Assembly (NCBI GenBank): GCA_031119205.1
Contig: JAVHYF010000001.1
Coordinates: 1-64,000, forward strand
Source: Moraxellaceae bacterium
GTDB taxonomy: Bacteria; Pseudomonadota; Gammaproteobacteria; Burkholderiales; Rhodocyclaceae
Reading direction: 5' to 3'
Length of the DNA: 64,000 nt
The notes below the pieces were generated by a model. It made no database searches. It saw only the letters and a list, made by a program, of their open reading frames with translations, and was not told where the DNA came from. Shown here piece by piece: positions 29,491 through 37,186 of this stretch. Position numbers and translations under genes: made by a program. Every line of letters starts with the position of its first letter. The stretch's first letter is position 1.

Positions 29491-30105
29491 ATGCTGCGCG
29501 CCCTGTTGCCCCTGTCGCTCCTTCTGCTCTCCTCGGGCGCCGCACAGGCCCAGTCGCGCGTGTATTGCTGCAGCGACGCCAGTGGCCAGCGCATGTGCGG
29601 CGACACTTTGCCGCAGGCCTGTTTCGACAAGGCCTACCGCGAAGTGACGCCCAGCGGCCGCACCCTGCGCGAGGTGGAAGCCCCGCTGACGCCGGAACAG
29701 CGCGCGGCCCGCGAAGCGGAAATCCGCGCCCAGCGCGAACGTGCAGCGCGCGAGGCGGAAGCCAAGCGCCGCGACCGCGTGCTGGTGGATTCCTACGCCA
29801 CCGTGGACGAGATCGACAAGCGCCGCGACCGTGAAGTCGCCAACGTCGACGGCGACCTCAAGCGCGCGCAGGCCCGCGAGTCCTCCCTGCTGGCCGACCG
29901 TGCCAAGCTGGAAAAACTGAAGCCGGCATCCGGCCCGATCCCGCGCGATCTGGTGGAAGACCTGGACACCATCGGCTCCGAGCTGTCGGCCACGCGCAGC
30001 GTGATCGCCAGCAAACAGCGCGACATCGAGATCCTGCGCGCCCGCTTCGAAGCCGACCGCACGCGCTACATCGAGCTGACCACCAAGCCCAACGGTCGTC
30101 GCTGA
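29491..30105 (+). CDS. Secreted coiled-coil protein, DUF4124-like N-terminus
   Basis: A 204-aa exported protein: signal peptide [20 protein letters not shown], then a short Cys-containing segment ('[17 protein letters not shown]') resembling the DUF4124 type, and a long charged region rich in Arg, Glu and Ala (about 60-195) predicted to be coiled coil. It lies 7 bp after pyrE and ends at a strong terminator, so it is probably co-transcribed with pyrE although no functional link is evident. Function unknown. Confidence 0.85.
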   Translation: MLRALLPLSLLLLSSGAAQAQSRVYCCSDASGQRMCGDTLPQACFDKAYREVTPSGRTLREVEAPLTPEQRAAREAEIRAQRERAAREAEAKRRDRVLVDSYATVDEIDKRRDREVANVDGDLKRAQARESSLLADRAKLEKLKPASGPIPRDLVEDLDTIGSELSATRSVIASKQRDIEILRARFEADRTRYIELTTKPNGRR

Positions 30106-30125
30106 ACCGTCCGGCGGCAACAAGG

Positions 30126-30154
30126 AAAGGCGCGGGAACCTCCGCGCCTTTTTT
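30126..30154 (+). terminator. Intrinsic terminator
   Basis: The stem AAAGGCGCGG (30126-30135) pairs with CCGCGCCTTT (30142-30151), the loop is GAACCT, and a run of six T ends at 30154. It ends the pyrE and coiled-coil gene transcript. Confidence 0.92.
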
Positions 30155-30290
30155 CATTCCCAGTCGCTGGCGCCACGCAGGGCACTTACATCCGTCACCT
30201 GATTGGCGCCAGAATCCGGTCTCGTTTCACCCTTTCCGCTTCACCTTTTCCTTTTCCTCCCTTTTCCTCTTCACCAGCAGGAGCTCCACC

Positions 30291-31079
30291 ATGGCGATGG
30301 ACGTCGTCGACTACGAGATTTTTGGCAACGAGATGCAGTACGTGGAGGTCGAGCTCGACCCCGGCGAAGCGGCCATCGGCGAGGCCGGCGCCATGATGCT
30401 GATGGAGGACGGCATCCAGATGGATACCATCTTCGGCGATGGTTCGGCACAGCAGGGCGGCCTGTTCGGCAAGCTGCTGGGAGCCGGCAAACGCCTGCTG
30501 ACCGGCGAGTCGCTGTTCACCACCATCTTCCACAACGAAGGCCGCAACAAGTCGCGCGTCGCCTTTGCCGCCCCCTATCCGGGCAAGATCGTGCCGGTCG
30601 ACCTCACGACCGTGGGCGGCACGCTGATCTGCCAGAAGGACTCCTTCCTGTGCGCCGCGCGTGGCGTGTCGCTGGGCATCGCCTTCAACCGCAAGCTCGG
30701 CACCGGTCTGTTCGGTGGCGAGGGCTTCATCATGCAGAAGCTGGAAGGTGACGGTATGGCCTTCGTGCACGCCGGCGGCACGCTGGCGGTCAGGGACCTA
30801 GCCCCCGGCGAGGTGTTGCGCGTGGACACCGGCTGCGTGGTGGCCTTCCAGCCCAGCGTGGATTTCGACATCCAGTACGTGGGCAAGCTGAAGAGCGCCC
30901 TGTTCAGCGGCGAAGGCCTGTTCTTCGCCACCCTCCGTGGCCCGGGCCGCGTGTGGCTGCAATCGCTGCCGCTGTCGCGCCTGGCCAACCGCATCGTCAT
31001 GGCAGCACCGGCAGCAGGTGGCCAGAGCCGCGGCGAGGGCTCGCTGCTCGGCGGCCTGCTCGACGGCGACAACGAGTAA
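30291..31079 (+). CDS. TIGR00266/AIM24 family protein
   Basis: A 262-aa beta-rich cytoplasmic protein of the AIM24/TIGR00266 family. Signatures: '[20 protein letters not shown]' near the start, '[19 protein letters not shown]', 'FAHAGG'-like '[17 protein letters not shown]' and '[14 protein letters not shown]' near the end, with a Gly-rich tail. No enzymatic activity is established. The ATG at 30291 has CAGGAG upstream. The gene is followed on the same strand by an M48 protease gene 111 bp away, and the two may be linked. Confidence 0.9.
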   Translation: MAMDVVDYEIFGNEMQYVEVELDPGEAAIGEAGAMMLMEDGIQMDTIFGDGSAQQGGLFGKLLGAGKRLLTGESLFTTIFHNEGRNKSRVAFAAPYPGKIVPVDLTTVGGTLICQKDSFLCAARGVSLGIAFNRKLGTGLFGGEGFIMQKLEGDGMAFVHAGGTLAVRDLAPGEVLRVDTGCVVAFQPSVDFDIQYVGKLKSALFSGEGLFFATLRGPGRVWLQSLPLSRLANRIVMAAPAAGGQSRGEGSLLGGLLDGDNE

Positions 31080-31190
31080 GCACCCAGTGCTGTGCCCACG
31101 GGCGTAGCGGCCATCGCCGCAACGCCCGCGCCTGCCTGGTGCTCCAACATTTCTCCGCCCTCGCCCCAGGCCCGTCCGGGATCCATCTCC

Positions 31191-32261
31191 ATGCAAGCAC
31201 GACTCTTCGGCCCCGGCCTGCCCGCCGCAGGCCAGGCCTGTGAATGGCAGACCGACAGTGGTCGCATCCAGTGGGCCGGCGGTGAAACCCGTCTGCCTTC
31301 CACAGGCGGGGCACTGCGCAGCGCCGGCTTCGACCTCGCGGGACTGGAGTTGTCGTGGGCCGATGATGCCGGCCGCTGGGCCTTGCAGGTGCTGGCAGCC
31401 GCCGACGCGACCACCCTGCGCGCAACACCCCCGGCCGGCTGGGAGGAGGCCTTCGCGCAACTGGCCGGCACGACGCGGCGCCATCGCAAGGGCCGGGCCC
31501 TGGGCTGGTCGGCACTGGCCCTGTTCCTCGCCGCCCCGCTGTTGCTGCTGGCCGGATTCTTCGCGTTCTCGGACGGGATCGCCGGGTGGATCGCGCAGCG
31601 CGTGCCGCAGGCGCAGGAGGAGGCGCTGGGCGAAGCCAGCTTCCGTGCGATGCAGGCGAGCCTGAAGCTGCGCGACGAGGGTGAAGCTGCGCGCGCTGTA
31701 CGCGAAATCGGCAGCCGTCTCACCCAAGGCTCGGCTTACCGCTATCGCTTCCACGTCGTCGAAGACAAGGCCATCAACGCCTTCGCGATGCCGGGCGGCA
31801 TCGTCGTCGTGCATAGCGGCCTGATCAACGCCACCCGCACGCCGGAAGAACTGGCCGGCGTGCTGGCGCACGAAGTGCAGCACATCGAGCTGCGTCACAG
31901 CCTCAAGGGACTCATCAAGCAGGCGGGCTTGTCGGCAGTGTGGGCGCTGGCGACCGGTGACGTCGGTGGAGCGCTGGCTGGTGAAGCGGCGCAGCGCATG
32001 ATGAGCCTGAGCTTCTCGCGCGATGCGGAGCGTGAAGCCGACAACGCCGGTTTCGAGGCGCTGTTACGGGCCGGCATCGACCCGGCCGGCATGCCGGCCT
32101 TTTTCGATACGCTGGCGAAACAGGCTGGCAGTGCGCCCGAGCTGCTATCCACCCATCCCGCCTCCGAAGCACGTCGCGACGCCCTGGCAGGCCGCCTGAG
32201 CAGCGTCACCAACCGTCGCTTCGAGCCCCTGCCGTATCGTCCGTGGCCGCCCGCGCCATGA
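31191..32261 (+). CDS. M48 family membrane-anchored metalloprotease
   Basis: A 356-aa zinc protease. An N-terminal ~95-residue soluble region is followed by one membrane helix (about 103-125, 'SALALFLAAPLLLLAGFFAF') and an M48 domain with the HEXXH motif 'LAHEVQHIELRHS' and the downstream third-ligand region 'SRDAEREADNAGF', then 'STHPASEARRDAL', typical of this family. Members act in envelope protein quality control. The ATG at 31191 (MQARLFGPGL) is chosen over an upstream in-frame GTG/ATG extension of 33 residues because that extension has no recognisable content. Confidence 0.9.
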   Translation: MQARLFGPGLPAAGQACEWQTDSGRIQWAGGETRLPSTGGALRSAGFDLAGLELSWADDAGRWALQVLAAADATTLRATPPAGWEEAFAQLAGTTRRHRKGRALGWSALALFLAAPLLLLAGFFAFSDGIAGWIAQRVPQAQEEALGEASFRAMQASLKLRDEGEAARAVREIGSRLTQGSAYRYRFHVVEDKAINAFAMPGGIVVVHSGLINATRTPEELAGVLAHEVQHIELRHSLKGLIKQAGLSAVWALATGDVGGALAGEAAQRMMSLSFSRDAEREADNAGFEALLRAGIDPAGMPAFFDTLAKQAGSAPELLSTHPASEARRDALAGRLSSVTNRRFEPLPYRPWPPAP

Positions 32262-32613
32262 CAAAACCATAATCAGACCTTCGGGCAGAGCTTGACATTT
32301 TTGGCACTTTGCCCTTTCCGCCAGCTTGTATTGAACAAACACGGCTGCTGAAATCCATGTCATCCGGAAAGTGGAAAATGCGGCTACGGAAACTGCGTAG
32401 CCGTGTTGCCACTGCGTTCAGCAAGGCAGTGTGACTTTTGTCAAAGCCAGCTGTGGCGCGGCTTTCCGGGCATGCAGTTCCGGTAGTCGAGTGTGATTCT
32501 TTTTGCACGGCGTCGCAGGCAGGACTTTCAACCTTCGGTCTCATCGTCCGTTATGAAGAGTGTGAGCAAGGCCCATTGCTCACGGCAGCACCCCAACACC
32601 GGGAGTCAACAAA
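32262..32613 (+). promoter_or_regulatory. Gene-free 352-bp region with two perfect hairpins upstream of a 69-aa gene
   Basis: No coding sequence is supported here. A TTGACA hexamer lies at 32292-32297 without a convincing -10. Two perfect 8-bp stems occur: CGGCTACG/CGTAGCCG (32381-32403) and GTGAGCAA/TTGCTCAC (32562-32583), the latter ending ~30 bp before the next start codon. The base composition is lower in GC than the flanks. It may be a long structured 5' leader. Confidence 0.45.
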
Positions 32614-32823
32614 ATGGTGACGATCATGGACATGACGACAGGCGAGGCCCACAACTCCTTCGACCGCTATGGCGACGAAGTGCTGAACGCAAGCTGGCTC
32701 CCGCAACCGATGCTTGAAGCCGGTCTGCAGAGCGCAGTCAGCAGCACGCGTGCGACGTTCAACGCAGCAGTGCTGGCCGATCCCGACTCCTTCCTGAAGC
32801 GACTGTACCTGTCGCAGGAATGA
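32614..32823 (+). CDS. Small hypothetical protein (69 aa)
   Basis: A 69-aa soluble, acidic protein without a signal or membrane segment (begins MVTIMDMTTGEAHNSFDRYG, ends FLKRLYLSQE). GGGAG lies 8 nt before the ATG and an intrinsic terminator closes the unit at 32921, so it looks like a monocistronic real gene. No family is recognised. Its long, hairpin-bearing upstream region suggests regulated expression. Confidence 0.6.
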   Translation: MVTIMDMTTGEAHNSFDRYGDEVLNASWLPQPMLEAGLQSAVSSTRATFNAAVLADPDSFLKRLYLSQE

Positions 32824-32920
32824 CCCGTTCCGCGCTTTCCGTGCTGAGCGCGACCCGCTCAGGGTCGCACCGGACGACGAGGCTCCTCGCCTGAACAGGC
32901 GCAGGAGCCACTGGTGCTGG

Positions 32921-32944
32921 GGCCGCGCGATTGCGCGGCCTTTT
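32921..32944 (+). terminator. Intrinsic terminator after the 69-aa gene
   Basis: GGCCGCGC (32921-32928) pairs perfectly with GCGCGGCC (32933-32940) around a GATT loop and is followed by TTTT. It is orientated to end the 69-aa gene. Confidence 0.85.
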
Positions 32945-33002
32945 CATTTTCCGCACGGCAACCACCCTGCCCGCCGTGCATGGCGAGCACGACGCCCCTC
33001 CC

Positions 33003-33782
33003 TCAACGTGGAGGGACGCTGCGGTAGCTGGCGGCCAGTTCGTTCATCACCTGGCTGATGCGCTCGCTGGTGGTCGCGACGTTGCGTACCGCGCTGTCGT
33101 CGTGCCCCTGGGCCTGTACGGCCTGCTCGAAGAACTGCCATTGCTGGCGCGCCAGCTCCAGACGGCGGGCAATGCCGCCGGTGCTTTGCGGCGCAATGGT
33201 CAGCTCGCGCAGCGTGGTGAGGAATTCCTTGCGGGTCTGCTCCATGTCCACGCGGTGGCTGGTGGCATTCGCCCCGGCCTTCATCTGCATGTACAGGCGT
33301 GCCAGACGCTGCGCCAGCATGTCGTTACGCAGGGCCAGCTCGGCCAGGCGGTTGCCGGCAGACTCGTCGGGTGACTCAAGCTGCAGGGTCAGGCGCTGGG
33401 CCCCCATCGCGATCTGTTCCGCCTCGCCGCTGAGACGTTGCCCGAGCGCATCACTGGGTGCCTGCTGCAGGCCACCACGCATGTCCGCCCACTGGGTCTC
33501 CAGTCGCTCCAGGTTGCGCCGTGCGCTGCCCTCCAGGCGGCCACGCTGTAGTTGCGAGAGCAGGCTGTCGAACTGGCGGATGCCTTCTTCCAGCTTCAGC
33601 AGCGAAGTCTCGCGGTCGACGTTGAGGCGGGTCTGCAGGTACAGCTTGGACAGGCGCTGCGGCATGGTGCGCAGGCGGCTGGCGGCGTCGAAGCTGGAAA
33701 GGCTGGCCACGGACTGGGCGTAGGCCGGGCAGAAGACAGTGCTTGCCGCGATGCCAAGGGCAAGCAGGATGCTGCGGGTCAT
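33003..33782 (-). CDS. Stand-alone periplasmic PilJ/NarX-type sensor-domain protein (copy 2)
   Basis: A 259-aa exported protein: signal peptide ending CPAYA, then two repeats of the helical PilJ-type (type IV pilus methyl-accepting N-terminal) domain, visible as 'RLRTMPQRLSKLYLQ' near 36 and 'LALRNDMLAQRLARLYMQ' near 147. It has no HAMP, kinase or chemoreceptor module, so it is a soluble domain by itself. It ends with 'RNVATTSERISQVMNELA'. It is a tandem paralogue of the gene at 33937-34722. This fold binds nitrate/nitrite or other small ligands in NarX-like sensors, but no function is known for free copies. Confidence 0.8.
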   Translation of the reverse strand: MTRSILLALGIAASTVFCPAYAQSVASLSSFDAASRLRTMPQRLSKLYLQTRLNVDRETSLLKLEEGIRQFDSLLSQLQRGRLEGSARRNLERLETQWADMRGGLQQAPSDALGQRLSGEAEQIAMGAQRLTLQLESPDESAGNRLAELALRNDMLAQRLARLYMQMKAGANATSHRVDMEQTRKEFLTTLRELTIAPQSTGGIARRLELARQQWQFFEQAVQAQGHDDSAVRNVATTSERISQVMNELAASYRSVPPR

Positions 33783-33859
33783 GATGAAGTGCGGGAGGTT
33801 AAATCCGCACTATGCGTGGCGCGTGTTGCAGGCGTTTTAAGCGCCGGCGCTGGAACGAC

Positions 33860-33885
33860 GAAGCCCCGGACATTGCCGGGGCTTC
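33860..33885 (-). terminator. Hairpin between the two PilJ-domain genes
   Basis: GAAGCCCCGG (33860-33869) pairs perfectly with CCGGGGCTTC (33876-33885), loop ACATTG. No T-run follows on either strand, so it may attenuate or stabilise the transcript rather than fully terminate it. Confidence 0.5.
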
Positions 33886-33936
33886 ATGAGCGATCCTGAA
33901 CCGGCTGGCGCTTGCCGGCGCCTCAACGCGGTTCGG

Positions 33937-34722
33937 TCAGGCGCGCATCTTCCGGTAGCTGCTGGCGATGTCGCTGAGCACCTGACTGATGCGCTCGCTG
34001 GTGGTCGCCACGTTGCGCACCGTCGCCTCATCCCAGCCCTTGGTGCCCACGGCAGCTTCGAAGAAGCCCCATTGCAGGCGGGCCAGATCGATGTTGCTGC
34101 GGATGGTGTTGGAGGTCTGCGGCGCTTCCGACAGCGCGGTGAGCGCGTCGGCGAACTCCTTGCGGATCTTCTCAATGTCGGCACTCTGGTTGCCGCCGGC
34201 GCCGGCCTTCACCTGCATGTACAGGCGGGCCATGCGCTGCGCCAGCATGTCGTTGCGCAGGGCCATGTCGGCCAGGCGACTGATGGGGGAAGGATCGGCG
34301 TCCAGCTGCGTGGAGAGCAACTGGGCAGCCGCCGCGAGTTGCTCGGCGTCCGCACTGAGGCGCTGGGCCACGGCATCGTTGGGCAGCTCAAGAAGGTCCA
34401 CCCGCATCTTCGCCCACTGCGTCTCGATGGTCAGCAGCGTGGTCTGCGCCTTGCCGCTGGGCTGGCTGCGCTGGACGACAGCAAGCAGGCCGTCGAACTG
34501 CTTGATCCCGTCCTGGATGCGGACGGTGGACAGCTCGCGGTCGATGTTCAGGCGCGTCTGCAGGTAGAGTTTCGAGAGTCGCTGCGGCACCACGCGCAGG
34601 CGGCTGGCGGCCTCGTTGGCGCTCAGCGTAGCGGTAGCGGCTGCGGATTGCGCCTGGACAGGCGCGGCGAACAACTGGATGGCTGCAAGGCAAAAGGCCA
34701 GCAGCAACTTGGCGTAAGTCAT
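33937..34722 (-). CDS. Stand-alone periplasmic PilJ/NarX-type sensor-domain protein (copy 1)
   Basis: A 261-aa exported protein: signal peptide ending APVQA, then the same two-repeat helical architecture as its neighbour ('RLRVVPQRLSKLYLQTRLNI' near 44 and 'MALRNDMLAQRMARLYMQ'). It shares 'QRLSKLYLQTRLN', 'LRNDMLAQR' and 'VRNVATTSERISQV' with the downstream copy, so the pair arose by tandem duplication. The ATG at 34722 follows GGGGGAT. No signalling output domain is present. A partner receptor or a scavenging role can only be guessed. Confidence 0.8.
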   Translation of the reverse strand: MTYAKLLLAFCLAAIQLFAAPVQAQSAAATATLSANEAASRLRVVPQRLSKLYLQTRLNIDRELSTVRIQDGIKQFDGLLAVVQRSQPSGKAQTTLLTIETQWAKMRVDLLELPNDAVAQRLSADAEQLAAAAQLLSTQLDADPSPISRLADMALRNDMLAQRMARLYMQVKAGAGGNQSADIEKIRKEFADALTALSEAPQTSNTIRSNIDLARLQWGFFEAAVGTKGWDEATVRNVATTSERISQVLSDIASSYRKMRA

Positions 34723-34920
34723 GATATCCCCCGGCGTTTCCGAATTCTTGTGACGGTGCTGCAAGGTGCTGCAGCCCTTTCTACGGCATAGCCTCCGGGG
34801 GCAGGAGGGTGCTGCGGCGCAGCACCCGACAGGCGGTGGCGCTCACCGCTCGCCGCCTAATATGTATACGACGCGGGGATTTGTATGACTTAAGTAGTAG
34901 CCGCCGAGCACGGCGCCCAG

Positions 34921-34941
34921 CTGTAGGAGTTGTGCCTACAG
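34921..34941. promoter_or_regulatory. Hairpin in the gap before the PilJ genes
   Basis: CTGTAGG (34921-34927) pairs with CCTACAG (34935-34941). It lies just past the stop of the methyltransferase gene (34958, minus strand) and in front of a locally AT-rich stretch (34858-34900) containing the palindrome ACTTAAGT, which probably holds the promoter of the PilJ-domain genes. Confidence 0.4.
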
Positions 34942-34957
34942 CCTGCACTCGACGACG

Positions 34958-36139
34958 CTACAGCACGTGCAGGCGGTCGCCGCGAACGAAACCGAGCAGC
35001 GGCTGCGGCATGCCACGTCCTACCGCCAGCACCTTGAACAGCTCGCCCATCTCGTGGGGGGCGATCAGGCGTTGCGCCGCCCGCGCCGCGCGGATGTAGT
35101 CCGGCGACTCCCTGCGGCCTTCGCCCCGTTGCAGCAGCAGTTCCAGCAGCCCGCAGTTCTGCAGGAAGCTCGCCTGACTGGTGTAACCCAGCACCTGCAG
35201 GCCCGCGGCGAAGGCGGCATCCGCCGTGGCGGTGAAGTCCACGAAAGCGGTAATGTCGTTCAGGCCCGGCCAGTGCAGCAGCGCGGTGTGGGTGCGGTGG
35301 CGGTAGTAGCACTGCAGGGTGCCGGTGCTGCGCGAGGGCAGGTAGTACTCGGCCTGCGGGTAACCGTAGTCGATCAGCAGCAGCGCGCCGACCTGCAGGC
35401 GCTGAGCCCATTCGGTCACCCAGGCGCGCGAGGCGAGGCACAGCTCACTGAGGTATTCGTAGTCGCCCTCCGGAACATCTACCGGCAAGGCTTGCGCGGC
35501 CGCCAGCACGACGCCCGTCGCGGGGCGGTCCGCATGCGCCAGCCCTCCCTCCGCCGGTGCCACCACACCGCGCTCGTGAATGCCGTCGGCACGCCACACC
35601 AGCAGATGCACCGGCATCACGTCCAGCACCTCGTTGGCCACCACGCAGCCGCTGAACTGCTCCGGCAGGTGGTCCAGCCATTCCACCCGATCCACGAACT
35701 GCGGCGCCTCGCGCTCCAGCGTCTCGCGCTGGCGCGCGCGCAGCTCGCCGGACAGTTCGAGGATGGCGTAGCGCGTCGGCAGCGCGTCCAGTTCGTCCAG
35801 CGCGCGCAAGAGGTCGACCGCCAGCACACCCGTGCCCGCGCCCACCTCGATCACCTCCGCGCTGGAGGCCGCCATCACCTGCGCCACCTGGCGCGCCAGC
35901 GACTGGCCGAACAGCGGCGTGATGCCTGGCGCGGTGATGAAATCGCCCTCCGCGCCGAATTTCTGCGAACCGCCACTGTAGTAGCCCAGGCCGGGCGTAT
36001 ACAGCGCCAGCTCCATGTAGCGGGCGAAGCTGATCCAGCCGCCTTCAGCGGCAATCTGCGTACGGGTGTGTGCGAGTAGCGCGTCGGAATGCGCGAGGGC
36101 GTCGGCGCCGGGCGCGGGGAGCTGGTGGATGGACTGCAT
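34958..36139 (-). CDS. SAM-dependent methyltransferase, NDUFAF7/DUF185 family
   Basis: A 393-aa protein of the family that includes mitochondrial NDUFAF7/MidA, an arginine methyltransferase for complex I assembly. Bacterial members lack an established substrate. Signatures: 'GDFITAPGITPLFGQSLA' near 64, SAM motif 'VIEVGAGTGVLAVDLLRAL', 'VVANEVLDVMPVHLL' and 'GALLLIDYGYPQAEYYLPSR'. The start at 36139 is favoured; an ATG three codons up is possible. It is divergent from the LON-domain gene with 73 bp between them. Confidence 0.92.
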   Translation of the reverse strand: MQSIHQLPAPGADALAHSDALLAHTRTQIAAEGGWISFARYMELALYTPGLGYYSGGSQKFGAEGDFITAPGITPLFGQSLARQVAQVMAASSAEVIEVGAGTGVLAVDLLRALDELDALPTRYAILELSGELRARQRETLEREAPQFVDRVEWLDHLPEQFSGCVVANEVLDVMPVHLLVWRADGIHERGVVAPAEGGLAHADRPATGVVLAAAQALPVDVPEGDYEYLSELCLASRAWVTEWAQRLQVGALLLIDYGYPQAEYYLPSRSTGTLQCYYRHRTHTALLHWPGLNDITAFVDFTATADAAFAAGLQVLGYTSQASFLQNCGLLELLLQRGEGRRESPDYIRAARAAQRLIAPHEMGELFKVLAVGRGMPQPLLGFVRGDRLHVL

Positions 36140-36212
36140 GGGCCGCATTCTACCGGCCGCGTACAATCGACCCGCTTCCCGGCACTCTCCCCGCCTCTCT
36201 CACGCATCCTTC

Positions 36213-36833
36213 ATGTCCGACACCCCGGCCACCGGCCTGCCGCAGACCCTGCCGATCTTTCCGTTGCAGACGGTGCTGTTCCCCGCCAGCCGCCTCAGCC
36301 TGCGCATCTTCGAGGCGCGCTACATGGACATGGTGGCCACCTGCATGCGCGAGGAGAGCGAGTTCGGCGTATGCCTGATCGCCGACGGCCAGGAGGTCGG
36401 CACGCCGGCCGTACCGCACAAAGTGGGCGTGTCCGCCCGTGTGGTGGACTGGGACATGAGCCAGCCCGGCCTGCTCGGCCTCACCGTGCGCGGCACGCGG
36501 CGCTTCCGCATCGTCGAGCATCGCGCCGACGCGCAAGGGCTGGTGCGGGCAGCGGTGCGCTGGCTGGACGAAGCGCCGGCCGCCCCGCTCTCGGACACGC
36601 ACCAGCAACTGGTGCCGCTGCTGCAGGCCGTGGCAGCGGATGGTGGTGCCAAGGTGATGCCGCCACCGCACCACTTCGACGACCCCGCCTGGATCGGCTA
36701 CCGCTACGCGGAGATCCTGCCCATCCCGAATCTCGCCCGCCAGCGCCTGCTGGAACTGGACGACCCGGTGATGCGACTGGACATCATCCAGCAGTTCCTC
36801 AGCGAGCGCGGCCTGCTGAAGCCAGCGAACTGA
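36213..36833 (+). CDS. LON peptidase substrate-binding domain protein
   Basis: A 206-aa protein consisting only of the N-terminal domain of Lon protease (PUA-like), starting 'LPIFPLQTVLFPASRLSLRI' and 'FEARYMDMVATCM'; no AAA or protease domain follows. Such stand-alone proteins are common in proteobacteria; they may recognise protein substrates, but the role is not settled. The ATG at 36213 is preceded by a poor ribosome site (CGCATCCTTC). Confidence 0.93.
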   Translation: MSDTPATGLPQTLPIFPLQTVLFPASRLSLRIFEARYMDMVATCMREESEFGVCLIADGQEVGTPAVPHKVGVSARVVDWDMSQPGLLGLTVRGTRRFRIVEHRADAQGLVRAAVRWLDEAPAAPLSDTHQQLVPLLQAVAADGGAKVMPPPHHFDDPAWIGYRYAEILPIPNLARQRLLELDDPVMRLDIIQQFLSERGLLKPAN

Positions 36834-36843
36834 ACGGAACGTC

Positions 36844-37014
36844 CTAACGCCGCTGCAGCAAGCGCCGCAGTTTGGCGGAATCCGGCCGGCAATCCTTGCG
36901 CAACAGTTCTGAGTCAGCCTTGTCGAGCGTGGGTGCTGCGGGCGCTGGCGTCTGCTCCTTGCGGTCGCTTGCGGGCGGGGCAGCCGGAGCCGGCTTTGCA
37001 GGTTTGTCTTCCAT
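36844..37014 (-). CDS. Small hypothetical Pro/Ala-rich protein
   Basis: A possible 56-aa protein (MEDKPAKPAPAAPPASDRKE, then a basic C-terminal helix 'ELLRKDCRPDSAKLRRLLQR'). It is convergent with the LON-domain gene, and its 5' end faces the URC operon. The ribosome site is weak and no family is recognised. It is retained because the C-terminal part looks like a genuine amphipathic helix. Could be spurious. Confidence 0.4.
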   Translation of the reverse strand: MEDKPAKPAPAAPPASDRKEQTPAPAAPTLDKADSELLRKDCRPDSAKLRRLLQRR

Positions 37015-37152
37015 GCAGGGATTGTAGGCCGGCGCACCAGCGCGGCGCCGGTTTGTGCGCGGCTGCGTCCACGCGGTGCATCGCGCGCCGGTTTTCCTGC
37101 GGTAAACCGCCATTTCCGCGTGGCATGGAACTGGCTTCTACTTTTGCAAAAG

Positions 37153-37168
37153 CTGACCAACCGGTCAG
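37153..37168. promoter_or_regulatory. RutR-like operator upstream of the URC operon
   Basis: CTGACC-AACC-GGTCAG has perfect 6-bp arms and a 4-bp spacer. It matches the core and spacing of the E. coli RutR site (TTGACCA-NN-TGGTCAA), which I recall from the literature. It ends 18 bp before the Urc1 start codon, and the same operon encodes a RutR-like TetR protein, so uracil- or pyrimidine-controlled repression is a well-supported inference. Confidence 0.7.
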
Positions 37169-37186
37169 GTTTTCTGGAGATTGCAG

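Noticed and set aside
32292-32297. Sigma-70 promoter for the 69-aa gene based on TTGACA
   Set aside because: No acceptable -10 hexamer at 16-18 bp spacing, and the site is more than 300 bp from the start codon; not called as a promoter.
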